Origin: Catellatospora sp. KI3
GTDB taxonomy: Bacteria > Actinomycetota > Actinomycetes > Mycobacteriales > Micromonosporaceae
NCBI RefSeq assembly: GCF_029948125.1
Contig: NZ_JASAMB010000007.1
Location: forward strand, 248,001 to 312,000
Length of the DNA: 64,000 nt
Direction: 5' to 3'
Shown: positions 1 through 8,447 of the stretch, in pieces
How positions within the stretch are numbered: position 1 is the stretch's first letter
Layout: every line of letters starts with the position of its first letter
Translations under genes and position numbers: made by a program
The notes under the pieces: generated by a model
Told to the model about the DNA's origin: nothing
The model's input: the letters and a program-made list of their open reading frames with translations, nothing else
The model's database searches: none

Positions 1-942
1 TTCCGGGCCGTCGACGGGGTCGACCTGCACGTCGACCAGGGTGAGATCTTCGGTGTGCTCGGCCCGAACGGCGCCGGCAAGACCACCATGCTCAAGATGC
101 TGGCCACGCTGCTGCCCATCGACGGCGGCCGGGCCGAGGTCTTCGGCGTGGACGTGCGCCGCGATCCGCACCGCACCCGGCAGCTGCTCGGTGTCACCGG
201 GCAGTACGCGTCCGTGGACGAGAACCTGACCGCCAACGAGAACCTGTGGCTGTTCGGGCGGCTGCAGGGCGTGTCCAGCCGGGCGTCCCGCGCCACGGCC
301 GCCCAGCTGCTGGAGCAGTTCGGCCTGCAGGAGGCGGCCGACAAGCCGATCTCCCAGTTCAGCGGCGGTATGCGGCGGCGCCTCGACCTGGCCGCCAGCC
401 TGATCACCCGACCGCCGCTGATCTTCCTGGACGAGCCGACCACCGGACTGGACCCGCGTACCCGGGGTCAGATGTGGGACACCATCCGCGAACTGGTCGC
501 TGGCGGCTGCACGGTCCTGCTGACCACGCAGTACCTGGACGAGGCCGACCAGCTCGCCGACCGGATCGCGGTCATCGACCGGGGCCGCAAGGTCGCCGAG
601 GGGACCCCGGACGAGTTGAAGGCCTCCGTGGGCAACTCGACCCTGCGGCTGCGCCTGACCGACGGCGCCGACCAGTCCGTCGCGGCCGGTGTCGTACGGC
701 GGCTGCTGGGCGAGGATCCGGTGCTCAGCCCCGAGTCCGGGCGGATGAACGTGGCGCTGGACACCGCCGACCGGGCCGCCGACGTGCTGATCAGCCTGCG
801 CGAGGCCGGGGTCGGCATCGCGTCGGTCAGCGTCGACGCTCCCACGCTGGACGAGGTGTTCCTGGCCCTCACCGGCCACGACACCGGCGACAGCGCCGAC
901 CAGTCCGCGGACGCGGACAAGCAGCTCGAGGTGGCCCGATGA
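1..942 (+). CDS. ABC transporter ATP-binding protein, DrrA-type (5' end outside window)
   Basis: This is the ATPase half of a daunorubicin-resistance (DrrA)-type exporter that powers drug or lipid efflux through the membrane partner encoded next. The frame is open from base 1, so the true start lies upstream. Walker A (GPNGAGKT) falls at about residues 22-29, the ABC signature (FSGGMRRRLDLA) at about 120-131, and Walker B with D-loop (LIFLDEPTTGLD) just after. The C-terminal 90 residues match the DrrA regulatory tail, including a DEVFLALTGHD stretch typical of that family. Its TGA overlaps the ATG of the permease gene, so the two are translationally coupled. The substrate cannot be read from the sequence. 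Confidence 0.93.
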   Translation, partial: FRAVDGVDLHVDQGEIFGVLGPNGAGKTTMLKMLATLLPIDGGRAEVFGVDVRRDPHRTRQLLGVTGQYASVDENLTANENLWLFGRLQGVSSRASRATAAQLLEQFGLQEAADKPISQFSGGMRRRLDLAASLITRPPLIFLDEPTTGLDPRTRGQMWDTIRELVAGGCTVLLTTQYLDEADQLADRIAVIDRGRKVAEGTPDELKASVGNSTLRLRLTDGADQSVAAGVVRRLLGEDPVLSPESGRMNVALDTADRAADVLISLREAGVGIASVSVDAPTLDEVFLALTGHDTGDSADQSADADKQLEVAR

Positions 943-1790
943 CCATGCAGATGATCAAGCAGGTGCCGGTGGCGGCGCCGCGGCGGCTGGGCCCAGAGGA
1001 CATCGCCGCCCGTACGACGTCGCACAACAGCGTGCGGCAGACCGTCAGCCAGACCATGTCGATGGCGTGGCGGGCGACGAAGAAGATGCGCCGCAACCCG
1101 GAGCAGTTCTTCGACGTCACCGTTCAGCCCGTGCTGTTCACGGCGATGTTCGCGTACCTGCTCGGCGGTGGCATGGCCGGCAGCGTGGCGGCGTACCTGC
1201 CGCTGGTGATCCCGGGCATCCTGGCGCAGACCGCGCTGACGGCGTGCATGGCCACCGGCGTGCAGCTGCGCGAGGACATGGAGAAGGGGGTCTTCGACCG
1301 GTTCAAGTCGCTGCCGATGGCCCGGATCGCGCCGCTGGCCGGGCCCATGGTCGCCGACCTGCTGCGGTACGCGATCGCCTCGACGCTGACCTTCCTCACC
1401 GGTATCGCGATGGGCTACCGCCCCGGCGGCGGCACGGCCGGGGTGCTGCTGGCGGTCGCGCTGACGATGGTCGCCGGCTGGTCGCTGGCCTGGGTGTTCA
1501 CCTGGGTGGGCACGCTGGCCCGCAGCGCGCAGAGCGTCCAGGGCATCTCGATGATGATCATGTTCCCGCTGACCTTCATGTCGAACGCGCTGGTCCCGGT
1601 CGACACCCTGCCCGGCTGGCTCGCCGCGTTCGTGAAGGTCAACCCGGTGTCGTACATCGTCACCGCCACCCGCGACCTGGCCAACGACGGCGACGTCACC
1701 GCGCACGTCGGCTGGGCCCTGGTGGCCTGCGCGGCCGTGATCGCGATCTTCGCGCCGCTGTCGGTACGCGGGTACAAGCGGCACCTCTGA
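939..1790 (+). CDS. ABC transporter permease, DrrB-type
   Basis: This is the membrane subunit of the DrrAB-type exporter, an ABC-2 family permease of 283 residues with about six hydrophobic segments after a roughly 60-residue cytoplasmic N-terminus. The EDMEKGVFDRFKSLPMAR loop, seen after the second or third helix, is characteristic of the DrrB family. The start is the ATG at 939 because it overlaps the preceding stop in an ATGA arrangement; a second in-frame ATG lies at 945. It ends 2 nt before the stop of the convergent regulator gene, leaving no room for an intergenic terminator. Confidence 0.92.
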   Translation: MTMQMIKQVPVAAPRRLGPEDIAARTTSHNSVRQTVSQTMSMAWRATKKMRRNPEQFFDVTVQPVLFTAMFAYLLGGGMAGSVAAYLPLVIPGILAQTALTACMATGVQLREDMEKGVFDRFKSLPMARIAPLAGPMVADLLRYAIASTLTFLTGIAMGYRPGGGTAGVLLAVALTMVAGWSLAWVFTWVGTLARSAQSVQGISMMIMFPLTFMSNALVPVDTLPGWLAAFVKVNPVSYIVTATRDLANDGDVTAHVGWALVACAAVIAIFAPLSVRGYKRHL

Positions 1791-1792
1791 GG

Positions 1793-4700
1793 TCAGCCGG
1801 CCCCGATCCGCTCGAGCAGGCCCCGCGCCTCGTCGAGCAGGTCGGGGCCGCGCCGGTCGCCGTACTCGACCGCCAGCGCGGCCAGCTGCCCCGGGGCCCG
1901 CCGCTCGGCCTCGGCGGCGATCCGGGCCCAGGCCATGGTCGGCATGCTCCGGTTGTACGCGAACCGGTCCGCCAGCGCGATCAGCCGCACCGCGTCCGCG
2001 ACCGGCAGGGCGTCGCGCAGCAGGCCCCACGCGCCGAGCGCGAACAGCACCACCCCGCAGATCGGGTAGTCCAGGTAGGGGTGGTCGGGGTCGAGCGCCC
2101 GCAGGGCCGAGCCCCGGGAGCGCGCGTACAGCGTCGCGCCGGTCGGGTCGTCGGCGGGGGCGTGGTAGGCGTGGGCGGCCAGGCTCACCGCGTCGGCCAG
2201 CAGCACCCACGGCTCCAACCCCGTCGGCGTGACACCCGGCATCCGCAGGCGGCGCACCTGCTGGCCGGCGTCGCGGTAGGCGGCCAGCCCGGCCTCGACC
2301 TCGCCGCGGGCCAGGGCCAGCTCCGCGATCCCGAGGTCGACCGCCAGCTGGCCGCCGCCCGGGATCACCTCGGGCCCCTGCATGTCGCCCAGCTCGGCGA
2401 GCTGGTCGGCGGCCGCGGCGATGTCACCCGCCGAGATCATCGCGAGCGCGAGCAGCGAACGCAGCTGCGCGGCGTCGTCGCGGGCCCCGAGCCGGTCCAG
2501 CACCGGCAGCGCGGCGTACGCGTGGACGGTCGCCTGCTCCGTCCGGCCGAGCTGCATCGCCAGCTGCGCGGCCATGGTGTGCAGGATCGCCTGCGACCAG
2601 GGGCCCGCCGCGCTGTCGACGTGCAGCAGCCCGCGCTCGGCGGCCTCCATCGCCGCGTCCGGATCGCCCAGGTTCTCCAGGGCCTGGCTCAGCCAGGGCA
2701 GCGCCACGGCGGCGAGCTGGAGGTCCGGCGAGGCGGCATGCGCCCGCAGCTGCTGGAGGTAGCCGTCCGGTGAGCGCGGGTCGATGTCGGTCAGCATGGT
2801 GACCATGGCCGAGATCCACGGATCTTGCCCGCCGGGCCCGATCCGGCGCAGCGCGGTCCGCAGCACCTCCGAGTGCGGGGTGTTGGCGACCAATGAACCG
2901 TTGAGGGTCATCCCGATCGCGATCCGGGCGGCGTCGGCCAGGTCCGGCGGGGGCGTCCAGCCGGCGACCGCGTTCGCGGCCGCCTCGATGAGCACGAGCA
3001 GCCGGGGGTGCTCGCCCAGGATGATCCAGTATCCGGCGAGCGCGGCGAGGATCTGCACCGTGGCCGCCGGATCGGCGGTGGCGAAGGTCCGGCGCAGCAC
3101 GTCGGAGAGGTTGGTCTCCTCGGGGCGGATCGCGTCGACGGCGTCGAACTGGGCCGGGGTGAACAGCGCGCGGGCATGCCGGACGGAGAAGTCGACCGCC
3201 CAGGCCCGCTGCGCCCGCTCGGCCGCACCGTCCTCGCCCGCGTCGATCAGCTGCATCCGGCCGAACTCCCGTACCGTCTCCAGCATCCGGTAGCGCACGC
3301 CGCCGAGGCCGGTCTCCACGACGGTGAGCAGCGACTGGTCGGCCAGGTCCTGCACCGCCGCGAGCGCGTCGTCGCCGAGCATCGCCTCCGCCGCGCCGAG
3401 GGTGAACCCGTCGTGGAACACCGACAGCCAGCGCAGCGCGCGGCGCTCCCGCTCGGCCAGCAGGTTCCAGGACCAGTCGATGACCGCCAGCAGCGTCTGG
3501 TGCCGGTCGGGTGCGCTGCGGTCACCGCCGCGCAGCAGCGCGAACCGGTTCTCCAGGCGGCGGGCGATGTCGGCGACCGCCATCACCCGCACCTTCGCCG
3601 CGGCCAGCTCGATGGCGAGCGGGAGCCCGTCCAGCCGCTCGACGATCTCGGCCACCAGCGGGTCCGTACCGGCGAGGTGCACGTCCGGCCGGGCCGCCAC
3701 GGCCCGCTGCCGGAACAGCTCCACCGCGTCCCCGGTGTGCAGCTCGGCCAGCGGGTAGACCTGCTCGGCGGCGATGGCCAGCGGCGCCCGGGACGTGGTC
3801 AGCACGCGCAGCTCACGCGTGGTGGCCGCGAGATAGGCGACGAGGTCGGCGACGGCGGCGACGATGTGCTCGCAGTTGTCCAGGATCAGCAGGCTCGGCG
3901 CCTGGTCGAGGTAGCGCGCGATCCGGGCCCGCACGTCGGCCCGCTGCTCGGGGGTCAGCGCGCGCCGGCCGCTGACCGACTCGCGTACGCCCAGCGCCGA
4001 GCCGATCTCGCCGACCAGGTCGTCCGGTGCGGTGACGCCGACGAGCTCGACGAAGTGCACCACCGGGGCGGAGTGCTCGCGACCGAGCACGTGGGCGAGC
4101 CTGGTCTTGCCCAGGCCGCCCGGCCCGACGATGGAGACCACCCGGTACGCGGCGAGCAGCGCCTGCAGCCGCCGGAGGTCCTCGGCGCGGCCCAGCAGCG
4201 CGGTCGCCTCGTACCGCACGCCCGCCCGGACCGGGCTGTCCTGGGCCAGCAGCTCGGCGTAGACCCGGCGCAGCTCCGGGCCCGGGTCGGCGCCGACTCG
4301 GTCACGCAGGTCGGCACGGTAGGCCTCGTACCGGCTCAGGGCGGCGCCCGTGCCCCGCACCGCCGCCTCGCTGCGCAGCAGATCCGCCAGCAGCGCCTCG
4401 TCGGCGGGGTGTGCCGCCCGAGCCTCGGTCAGGCCGGGCAGCGCGGCGGCGTGCTCGCCGAGCCTGGCCCGCGCCCTGGCCAGCAGGAGCCGCGCCTGGT
4501 CGAGGTCGTGCCCGGCCTCGCGCCGCAGCGATCCGAGCGGACCGTGGCCGAGGTCAGCCGTGACCGTGCCCAGGGCCACCGCCGCCGCGGCCAGCTCGGC
4601 CGCCTGCGCCGGGTCGGACTCGAACGCGGACCGGGCCGCGGCGATCCGGTCGGCCAGCACCTGGGTGTCCACCCGCGACCGGTCCAGGCCCAGGCGGTAG

Positions 4701-4942
4701 CCGTCGCCGTCGCGTACCACCGAGTCCGGCCCGTGCGCCGCCCTGGTCCGGGAGACCAGCACCTGCAGTGCCTTCGGCGGGTTGGCGGGGACGTCCTCGT
4801 CCCAGATCAGGTCGACCAGGCGCGCGGCGCTGACCGTACGCCCGGCGGCGGCGAGCGCGGCCAGCAGCGCCTGCGGCCGGTCGCCCAGCACCGGCTCGCC
4901 GTCCCAGCGCACCGTTTCCAGCAGCGACAGGGTGATCGGCAC
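1793..4942 (-). CDS. BTAD/SARP-like regulator with NB-ARC ATPase and TPR region
   Basis: This is a large (1049-residue) transcriptional regulator of the AfsR/SARP superfamily, probably controlling secondary metabolism or the adjacent exporter. The N-terminal 90 residues resemble an OmpR-type winged helix, followed by a BTAD domain to about residue 245. A P-loop (GPGGLGKTR) lies near residue 275 and a LLILDNCEH Walker B-like motif near 350, as in NB-ARC/STAND ATPases. The C-terminal half is Ala/Leu-rich helical repeats that look like degenerate TPRs. The GTG start was chosen because it opens directly into the DNA-binding domain. The neighbouring DrrAB pair is convergent, so a regulatory link is only inferred. 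Confidence 0.88.
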   Translation of the reverse strand: MPITLSLLETVRWDGEPVLGDRPQALLAALAAAGRTVSAARLVDLIWDEDVPANPPKALQVLVSRTRAAHGPDSVVRDGDGYRLGLDRSRVDTQVLADRIAAARSAFESDPAQAAELAAAAVALGTVTADLGHGPLGSLRREAGHDLDQARLLLARARARLGEHAAALPGLTEARAAHPADEALLADLLRSEAAVRGTGAALSRYEAYRADLRDRVGADPGPELRRVYAELLAQDSPVRAGVRYEATALLGRAEDLRRLQALLAAYRVVSIVGPGGLGKTRLAHVLGREHSAPVVHFVELVGVTAPDDLVGEIGSALGVRESVSGRRALTPEQRADVRARIARYLDQAPSLLILDNCEHIVAAVADLVAYLAATTRELRVLTTSRAPLAIAAEQVYPLAELHTGDAVELFRQRAVAARPDVHLAGTDPLVAEIVERLDGLPLAIELAAAKVRVMAVADIARRLENRFALLRGGDRSAPDRHQTLLAVIDWSWNLLAERERRALRWLSVFHDGFTLGAAEAMLGDDALAAVQDLADQSLLTVVETGLGGVRYRMLETVREFGRMQLIDAGEDGAAERAQRAWAVDFSVRHARALFTPAQFDAVDAIRPEETNLSDVLRRTFATADPAATVQILAALAGYWIILGEHPRLLVLIEAAANAVAGWTPPPDLADAARIAIGMTLNGSLVANTPHSEVLRTALRRIGPGGQDPWISAMVTMLTDIDPRSPDGYLQQLRAHAASPDLQLAAVALPWLSQALENLGDPDAAMEAAERGLLHVDSAAGPWSQAILHTMAAQLAMQLGRTEQATVHAYAALPVLDRLGARDDAAQLRSLLALAMISAGDIAAAADQLAELGDMQGPEVIPGGGQLAVDLGIAELALARGEVEAGLAAYRDAGQQVRRLRMPGVTPTGLEPWVLLADAVSLAAHAYHAPADDPTGATLYARSRGSALRALDPDHPYLDYPICGVVLFALGAWGLLRDALPVADAVRLIALADRFAYNRSMPTMAWARIAAEAERRAPGQLAALAVEYGDRRGPDLLDEARGLLERIGAG

Positions 4943-5067
4943 CAGCCGAGTCTAAGTGGTGGTCGGCAACGCGCCGCGCACTGCGCCTGCCTGCGGTTCC
5001 CGCACTGCCGGGCGGTGCGCCTCAACCGGTCGGCGGGCCGTCATGCCATCCGCCCATGGCGAACAGG

Positions 5068-5340
5068 TCAGGCGACTCCGGCGGCGCGGACGAGCCACCG
5101 GCCGGTGCCGGGCTGGCAGCGGCCTGACCTGCGCTGGCGCGCGCGTGCACCGGACCAGCGGTGCGGCCGGTGGTGTTCGGCCGAGCTCGGGACGGCCCGG
5201 GTGCCGTGCTGGTGGTCGTCGTAGGGCAGCTGCGCGGCGGCGAGCGCCCGGGGCCGCGCGCGTGCGACCAGCCAGCCGCGCAACGCGATCGCCAGCACGA
5301 AAGCGGCCAGCGCGACACGCGCGATCATGTCGTCGGTCAT
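5068..5340 (-). CDS. small single-pass membrane protein, unknown function
   Basis: This predicted protein of 90 residues starts MTDDMIARVALAAFVLAIA, one N-terminal hydrophobic segment followed by a basic cluster and a polar, low-complexity Pro/Arg/His tail. The ATG is preceded by AGGAGG at a good distance, which is the best evidence that it is translated. The tail overlaps other open frames on the same strand that lack such a start signal. I do not recognise a family. It is transcribed away from the BTAD regulator's promoter region and could share it. Confidence 0.55.
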   Translation of the reverse strand: MTDDMIARVALAAFVLAIALRGWLVARARPRALAAAQLPYDDHQHGTRAVPSSAEHHRPHRWSGARARQRRSGRCQPGTGRWLVRAAGVA

Positions 5341-5403
5341 CGCGGACCTCCTGGTGAGTCGGGTCTGCCATCGCCGATGTCCAGCTCCGGCCGCCCGCAA
5401 ACC

Positions 5404-5440
5404 TCGAAACGTGTGCCGTCATCGAGACCGCCCGTTTCGA
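5404..5440. promoter_or_regulatory. 8-bp inverted repeat upstream of the metallopeptidase gene
   Basis: TCGAAACG and CGTTTCGA form perfect arms 21 nt apart in the 243-bp gap between the small membrane protein and the secreted peptidase. The gap also holds the AT-rich stretch ACCATTAATAG, which may be part of a promoter. An operator is possible, but nothing identifies the protein that would bind it. Confidence 0.35.
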
Positions 5441-5583
5441 AACCATTAATAGGTGCCGATGCGCCGGAGTTACGGTGGCCCGGCCGCGAGCCGGTGTCCG
5501 GCCGCTCGCGGCCCCCTGCTCCCGTCCTGGACTGCGCTGTCCCCGTCGGCGGTCCGGGCGTCGACCTGGAAGGACATACCGCG

Positions 5584-6852
5584 ATGAGAACCTCCGCACC
5601 GCGACCATCCGCGACGATCCGGCCACCGGGCCGGCTCGGCGCGCTCGCGCTGGGCCTCTGCGCCTCGCTCATCCTCGGCGCGGCGGCCGCCGCGACCGTG
5701 GGCGGCCCGGCCGAGGCGGCGGGCACCGGCGTCGTCGCGCTGGCGGCCCCGGTCGTGCAGCGGCCCGTGCCGCAGGCCGTGGTCAACCGGTTCCAGCTTG
5801 ATACACGCTGGTACGCGAAGTACGTCGCGGGCCCGGTGGATCCGGCGACGGGGATCGCGGTACCCATCCTGGGCTCCGCGGCGATCGAGGACGCGACGCT
5901 GCTCAAGGCGGCCCGCCAGGCGGCCACGCTGGTGCGGACGTACCCGACCGGCGCGGTGGCCGAGTTGAACCGGCGCAACGTGCGGATCGTGATGATCGCG
6001 CGCAGCGAGCGGATGAGCTCCATCCCCGAGGTGTTCCGCGACGCGGGCACGTCGTGGGACGAGCGCTACTGGGCCGGCATGGGCGGTCCGCTGACCGTGG
6101 GCACCGAGGCGAACCTCATCGACAACCAGGGCGGCGAGAACGTCTTCATCCACGAGTTCGGGCACACCGTCGACGGTTGGTCGCTGCGGTACGCCGACCC
6201 GCGCTTCGGGCCGGACCTGGACGGCGCCTACCAGCGCGCCCGGTCCATGGGGCTGTGGAACAACACCTACGCGGGCTCGAACGTGGGGGAGTACTGGGCC
6301 GAGGGCGTGCAGTCCTACTTCGACCTCAACCGGCAGGGCCCGGTCGGCGGCGACGGCGTCCACAACGACGTCAACACCCGGGCGGAGCTGGCCCGCTACG
6401 ACACCGCCCTGTTCGCCCTGCTGGACCGGGTCTACCGGGGCACCGTGCTGGAGCCGGCCGACCCGGTCGGGCAGATGATCATCGGGACGGGCTCCAACCG
6501 CTGCGTCGACGTCTCGGGCGGGCGTTTCGAGGACGGTACGAAGATCCAGCTGTGGGACTGCCACGGCGGCCCCGAGGTGCGCTGGACCTGGCGCGGTCAG
6601 CAGCTGGTCAACTCGCGTACCGGCAAGTGCCTGGACATCGCGGGCAACGCCACCGCCGAGGGCACCCGGGTGCAGCAGTGGACCTGCAACACCGCAGGCG
6701 GGCAGCTGTGGCAGTTCGTCAACGGCAACCTGCGCAACCCGCAGTCGGGCAAGTGCCTGGACGCCGACGCCTGGGGCACCGCCAACGGCACCCAGCTGAT
6801 CATCTGGTTCTGCGGCAGCAACCAGTCGAACCAGACCTGGCGCTTCCAGTAG
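5584..6852 (+). CDS. secreted HEFGH metallopeptidase-like protein with C-terminal ricin-type lectin
   Basis: This is a 422-residue exported protein. Residues 1-46 form a Sec signal (basic start, hydrophobic core, AEAAG cleavage region). The central domain carries HEFGH at about residues 190-194, a zincin HExxH motif, and a downstream GEYWAEGVQSYFD stretch whose Glu could be the third zinc ligand, as in the M34/lethal-factor-like fold. From about residue 300 a beta-trefoil ricin domain shows three QxW-like repeats (IQLWDC, VQQWTC, LIIWFC), which usually bind galactose-type or xylan sugars. The ATG at 5584 follows a GAAGGAC ribosome-binding site. The role is inferred to be a carbohydrate-targeted extracellular peptidase; the substrate is unknown. 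Confidence 0.8.
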   Translation: MRTSAPRPSATIRPPGRLGALALGLCASLILGAAAAATVGGPAEAAGTGVVALAAPVVQRPVPQAVVNRFQLDTRWYAKYVAGPVDPATGIAVPILGSAAIEDATLLKAARQAATLVRTYPTGAVAELNRRNVRIVMIARSERMSSIPEVFRDAGTSWDERYWAGMGGPLTVGTEANLIDNQGGENVFIHEFGHTVDGWSLRYADPRFGPDLDGAYQRARSMGLWNNTYAGSNVGEYWAEGVQSYFDLNRQGPVGGDGVHNDVNTRAELARYDTALFALLDRVYRGTVLEPADPVGQMIIGTGSNRCVDVSGGRFEDGTKIQLWDCHGGPEVRWTWRGQQLVNSRTGKCLDIAGNATAEGTRVQQWTCNTAGGQLWQFVNGNLRNPQSGKCLDADAWGTANGTQLIIWFCGSNQSNQTWRFQ

Positions 6853-6858
6853 GCGTCT

Positions 6859-6894
6859 GAGCAGCGGCCCAGGCTGCCACCTGGGCCGCTGCTC
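6859..6894. terminator. strong stem-loop terminator
   Basis: GAGCAGCGGCCCAGG and its exact complement form a 15-bp stem with a 6-nt loop, 6 nt after the metallopeptidase stop. It lies between two convergent genes and could serve both. Confidence 0.75.
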
Positions 6895-6980
6895 ACCGGA
6901 TCCGGCCACCGCCGACGTCGGCCGGTAGGGAGGGCGGTCGACGCCGGCGGCGGTACGCGATCGTCAGGACCGCGACGGGA

Positions 6981-8105
6981 TCACGGGGTCCAGACGACGT
7001 TCGGGTTCACGTGGCCGGTCCAGTCGAAGACGGCCATGTTGTCCCACTGGTTGCCGGTGCCGTTGATGTTGGCGGGGTCCCAGCCGTTGCCCGCGATCGC
7101 GTACCAGGTGGGCTCCCAGTAGAAGACGCCGATCGCGCCGGCGTTGCGGGCGGTGTTCTGCACGTGGCTGAACTCGGTCGCCTGCCCGCTCCAGCTCGCG
7201 GCGTAGCCGGAGCAGGGCGCGGAGCCGCTGACCGAGTTGGCCTCGCTGTCGGCGTTGGCGGCGGTGAACGGGTACGCCGTCTCGGCCAGCACGACCGGCT
7301 TGCCGTAGCGGGCCTTGACGTCGACGATCACGTTGTACAGGTTCGCCAGCGTGCCGTGCCACATGCAGTAGTACGACAGTGCGGTGATGTCCCAGGTGAC
7401 GCCCTTGGCCTTGATGCCGTCGTAGAACCAGCGCGCGTTGGCCATGCTGTCCGCGTCGGCCACGTGGATGATCACCTGGGTACCGCTGTTGCACGCCTTG
7501 ACGGCGTTGTAGCCGGACTTGAGCAGCAGGCTCAGGTTGGTGAAGTCGTTGTTGACGACCTTGCCGTCGTTCCAGAGCATGCCGACGTTGATCTCGTTGC
7601 CGATCTGGATGCTGTCGGGCGTGGTGCCCTGGGCCTTGAGGCTGTTGCAGACGTCGTAGGTGTAGTTGTAGACGTCGGTCTGCAGCTGGCTGATGCCGTG
7701 GCTGGCCCAGGCGGCGGGCTTGTACTGCTTGCCCGGGTCGGCCCAGGTGTCGGAGTAGTGGAAGTCGACCATCAGCTTCAGGCCCTTGGCCTTGACGGTC
7801 TTCGCGTACGCGAGCACCTTGGCCTTGTTGTTGTAGCCGCTGGCCGGGTTGTTCCAGATCCGCAGGCGGGCGTAGTTGACGCCCTTGCTCTTCAGGATGT
7901 CCAGCGGGTCCTTGGCCGCCCCGGCGGCGTCGTAGTACTTGGCCCCCAGGTCCAGGCTGCGCTGTACGGAGGACACGTCGGCGCCGAGCATGGTCAGCGT
8001 GTTCGCGGCCGACGCGGGCGGTGCCGCGACGAGCGTGGCGGGCAGGAGCGCGGTCACGAACAGCAGGGCGGCCCGTGCTCTCGGGCGGCGGTGCCACACG
8101 GTCAT
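6981..8105 (-). CDS. secreted arabinogalactan endo-beta-1,4-galactanase (GH53)
   Basis: This enzyme hydrolyses beta-1,4-galactan side chains of pectin outside the cell. The 374-residue protein has a 34-residue signal peptide ending ASAA and a full GH53 TIM barrel. The acid/base Glu sits in IGNEIN at about residue 171 and the nucleophile Glu in LAETAYP at about residue 275, with the family's MVDFHYSDTWADPGKQ segment between. The ATG is preceded by AAGGAGG. Two identical CTGTGAACGTTCACAG palindromes upstream imply repression by a LacI-family protein and induction by galacto-oligosaccharide. No carbohydrate-binding module is attached. Confidence 0.95.
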   Translation of the reverse strand: MTVWHRRPRARAALLFVTALLPATLVAAPPASAANTLTMLGADVSSVQRSLDLGAKYYDAAGAAKDPLDILKSKGVNYARLRIWNNPASGYNNKAKVLAYAKTVKAKGLKLMVDFHYSDTWADPGKQYKPAAWASHGISQLQTDVYNYTYDVCNSLKAQGTTPDSIQIGNEINVGMLWNDGKVVNNDFTNLSLLLKSGYNAVKACNSGTQVIIHVADADSMANARWFYDGIKAKGVTWDITALSYYCMWHGTLANLYNVIVDVKARYGKPVVLAETAYPFTAANADSEANSVSGSAPCSGYAASWSGQATEFSHVQNTARNAGAIGVFYWEPTWYAIAGNGWDPANINGTGNQWDNMAVFDWTGHVNPNVVWTP

Positions 8106-8158
8106 CTCAACCTCCTTGAATCGTGTTGCGGGTGGATCCCCGTATGCTGGTAAGGAGT

Positions 8159-8174
8159 CTGTGAACGTTCACAG
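8159..8174. promoter_or_regulatory. LacI-type operator 1 of the galactanase gene
   Basis: CTGTGAACGTTCACAG is a perfect 16-bp palindrome with the AACGTT core typical of LacI/GalR-family operators. It lies 54 bp upstream of the GH53 start and is repeated identically 80 bp further away. Confidence 0.75.
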
Positions 8175-8238
8175 AACGTCGCACAGTGGGACTTGGCAGG
8201 TTTCCTTGACGGCTGGTGCCGCCTGAGGGCTGCCAGGT

Positions 8239-8254
8239 CTGTGAACGTTCACAG
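8239..8254. promoter_or_regulatory. LacI-type operator 2 of the galactanase gene
   Basis: This is a second exact copy of CTGTGAACGTTCACAG. The 80-bp centre-to-centre spacing is close to a whole number of helical turns, so repressor looping is plausible. It could also influence the divergent LuxR-type gene. Confidence 0.72.
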
Positions 8255-8323
8255 TAGAGAGACGGCGAGGCTGTGTAAAGACCGTGTTTCGCGTACGCCC
8301 CAGCGGTGTCGCGCCGTCGAGGT

Positions 8324-8363
8324 GACACCTCATGCGGTGTGGATACACCCTATGAGGCGTGAC
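8324..8363. repeat. family C palindromic repeat, copy 1
   Basis: A roughly 40-bp element with two nested stems: outer CACCTCAT against ATGAGGCGTG (imperfect) and inner GGTGT against ACACC. A related element lies at 48940-48978, where the outer stem is perfect. It sits about 85 bp upstream of the LuxR-type gene's start. Confidence 0.6.
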
Positions 8364-8447
8364 CTCATGCGCATGATGCTCCGGCGGACCGGCCCGGGGC
8401 GCTGCGGATTCACCCGGGGCAGGTGCCCGGCCCTAGAATCGGCGACC

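Noticed and set aside
468-2210. 580-residue frame antisense to the DrrAB genes
   Set aside because: Composition is that of a reverse-frame shadow of two well-supported genes.
1067-2773. 568-residue plus-strand frame across drrB and the BTAD gene
   Set aside because: It spans two real genes in other frames, with extreme Arg/Gly bias and no domain.
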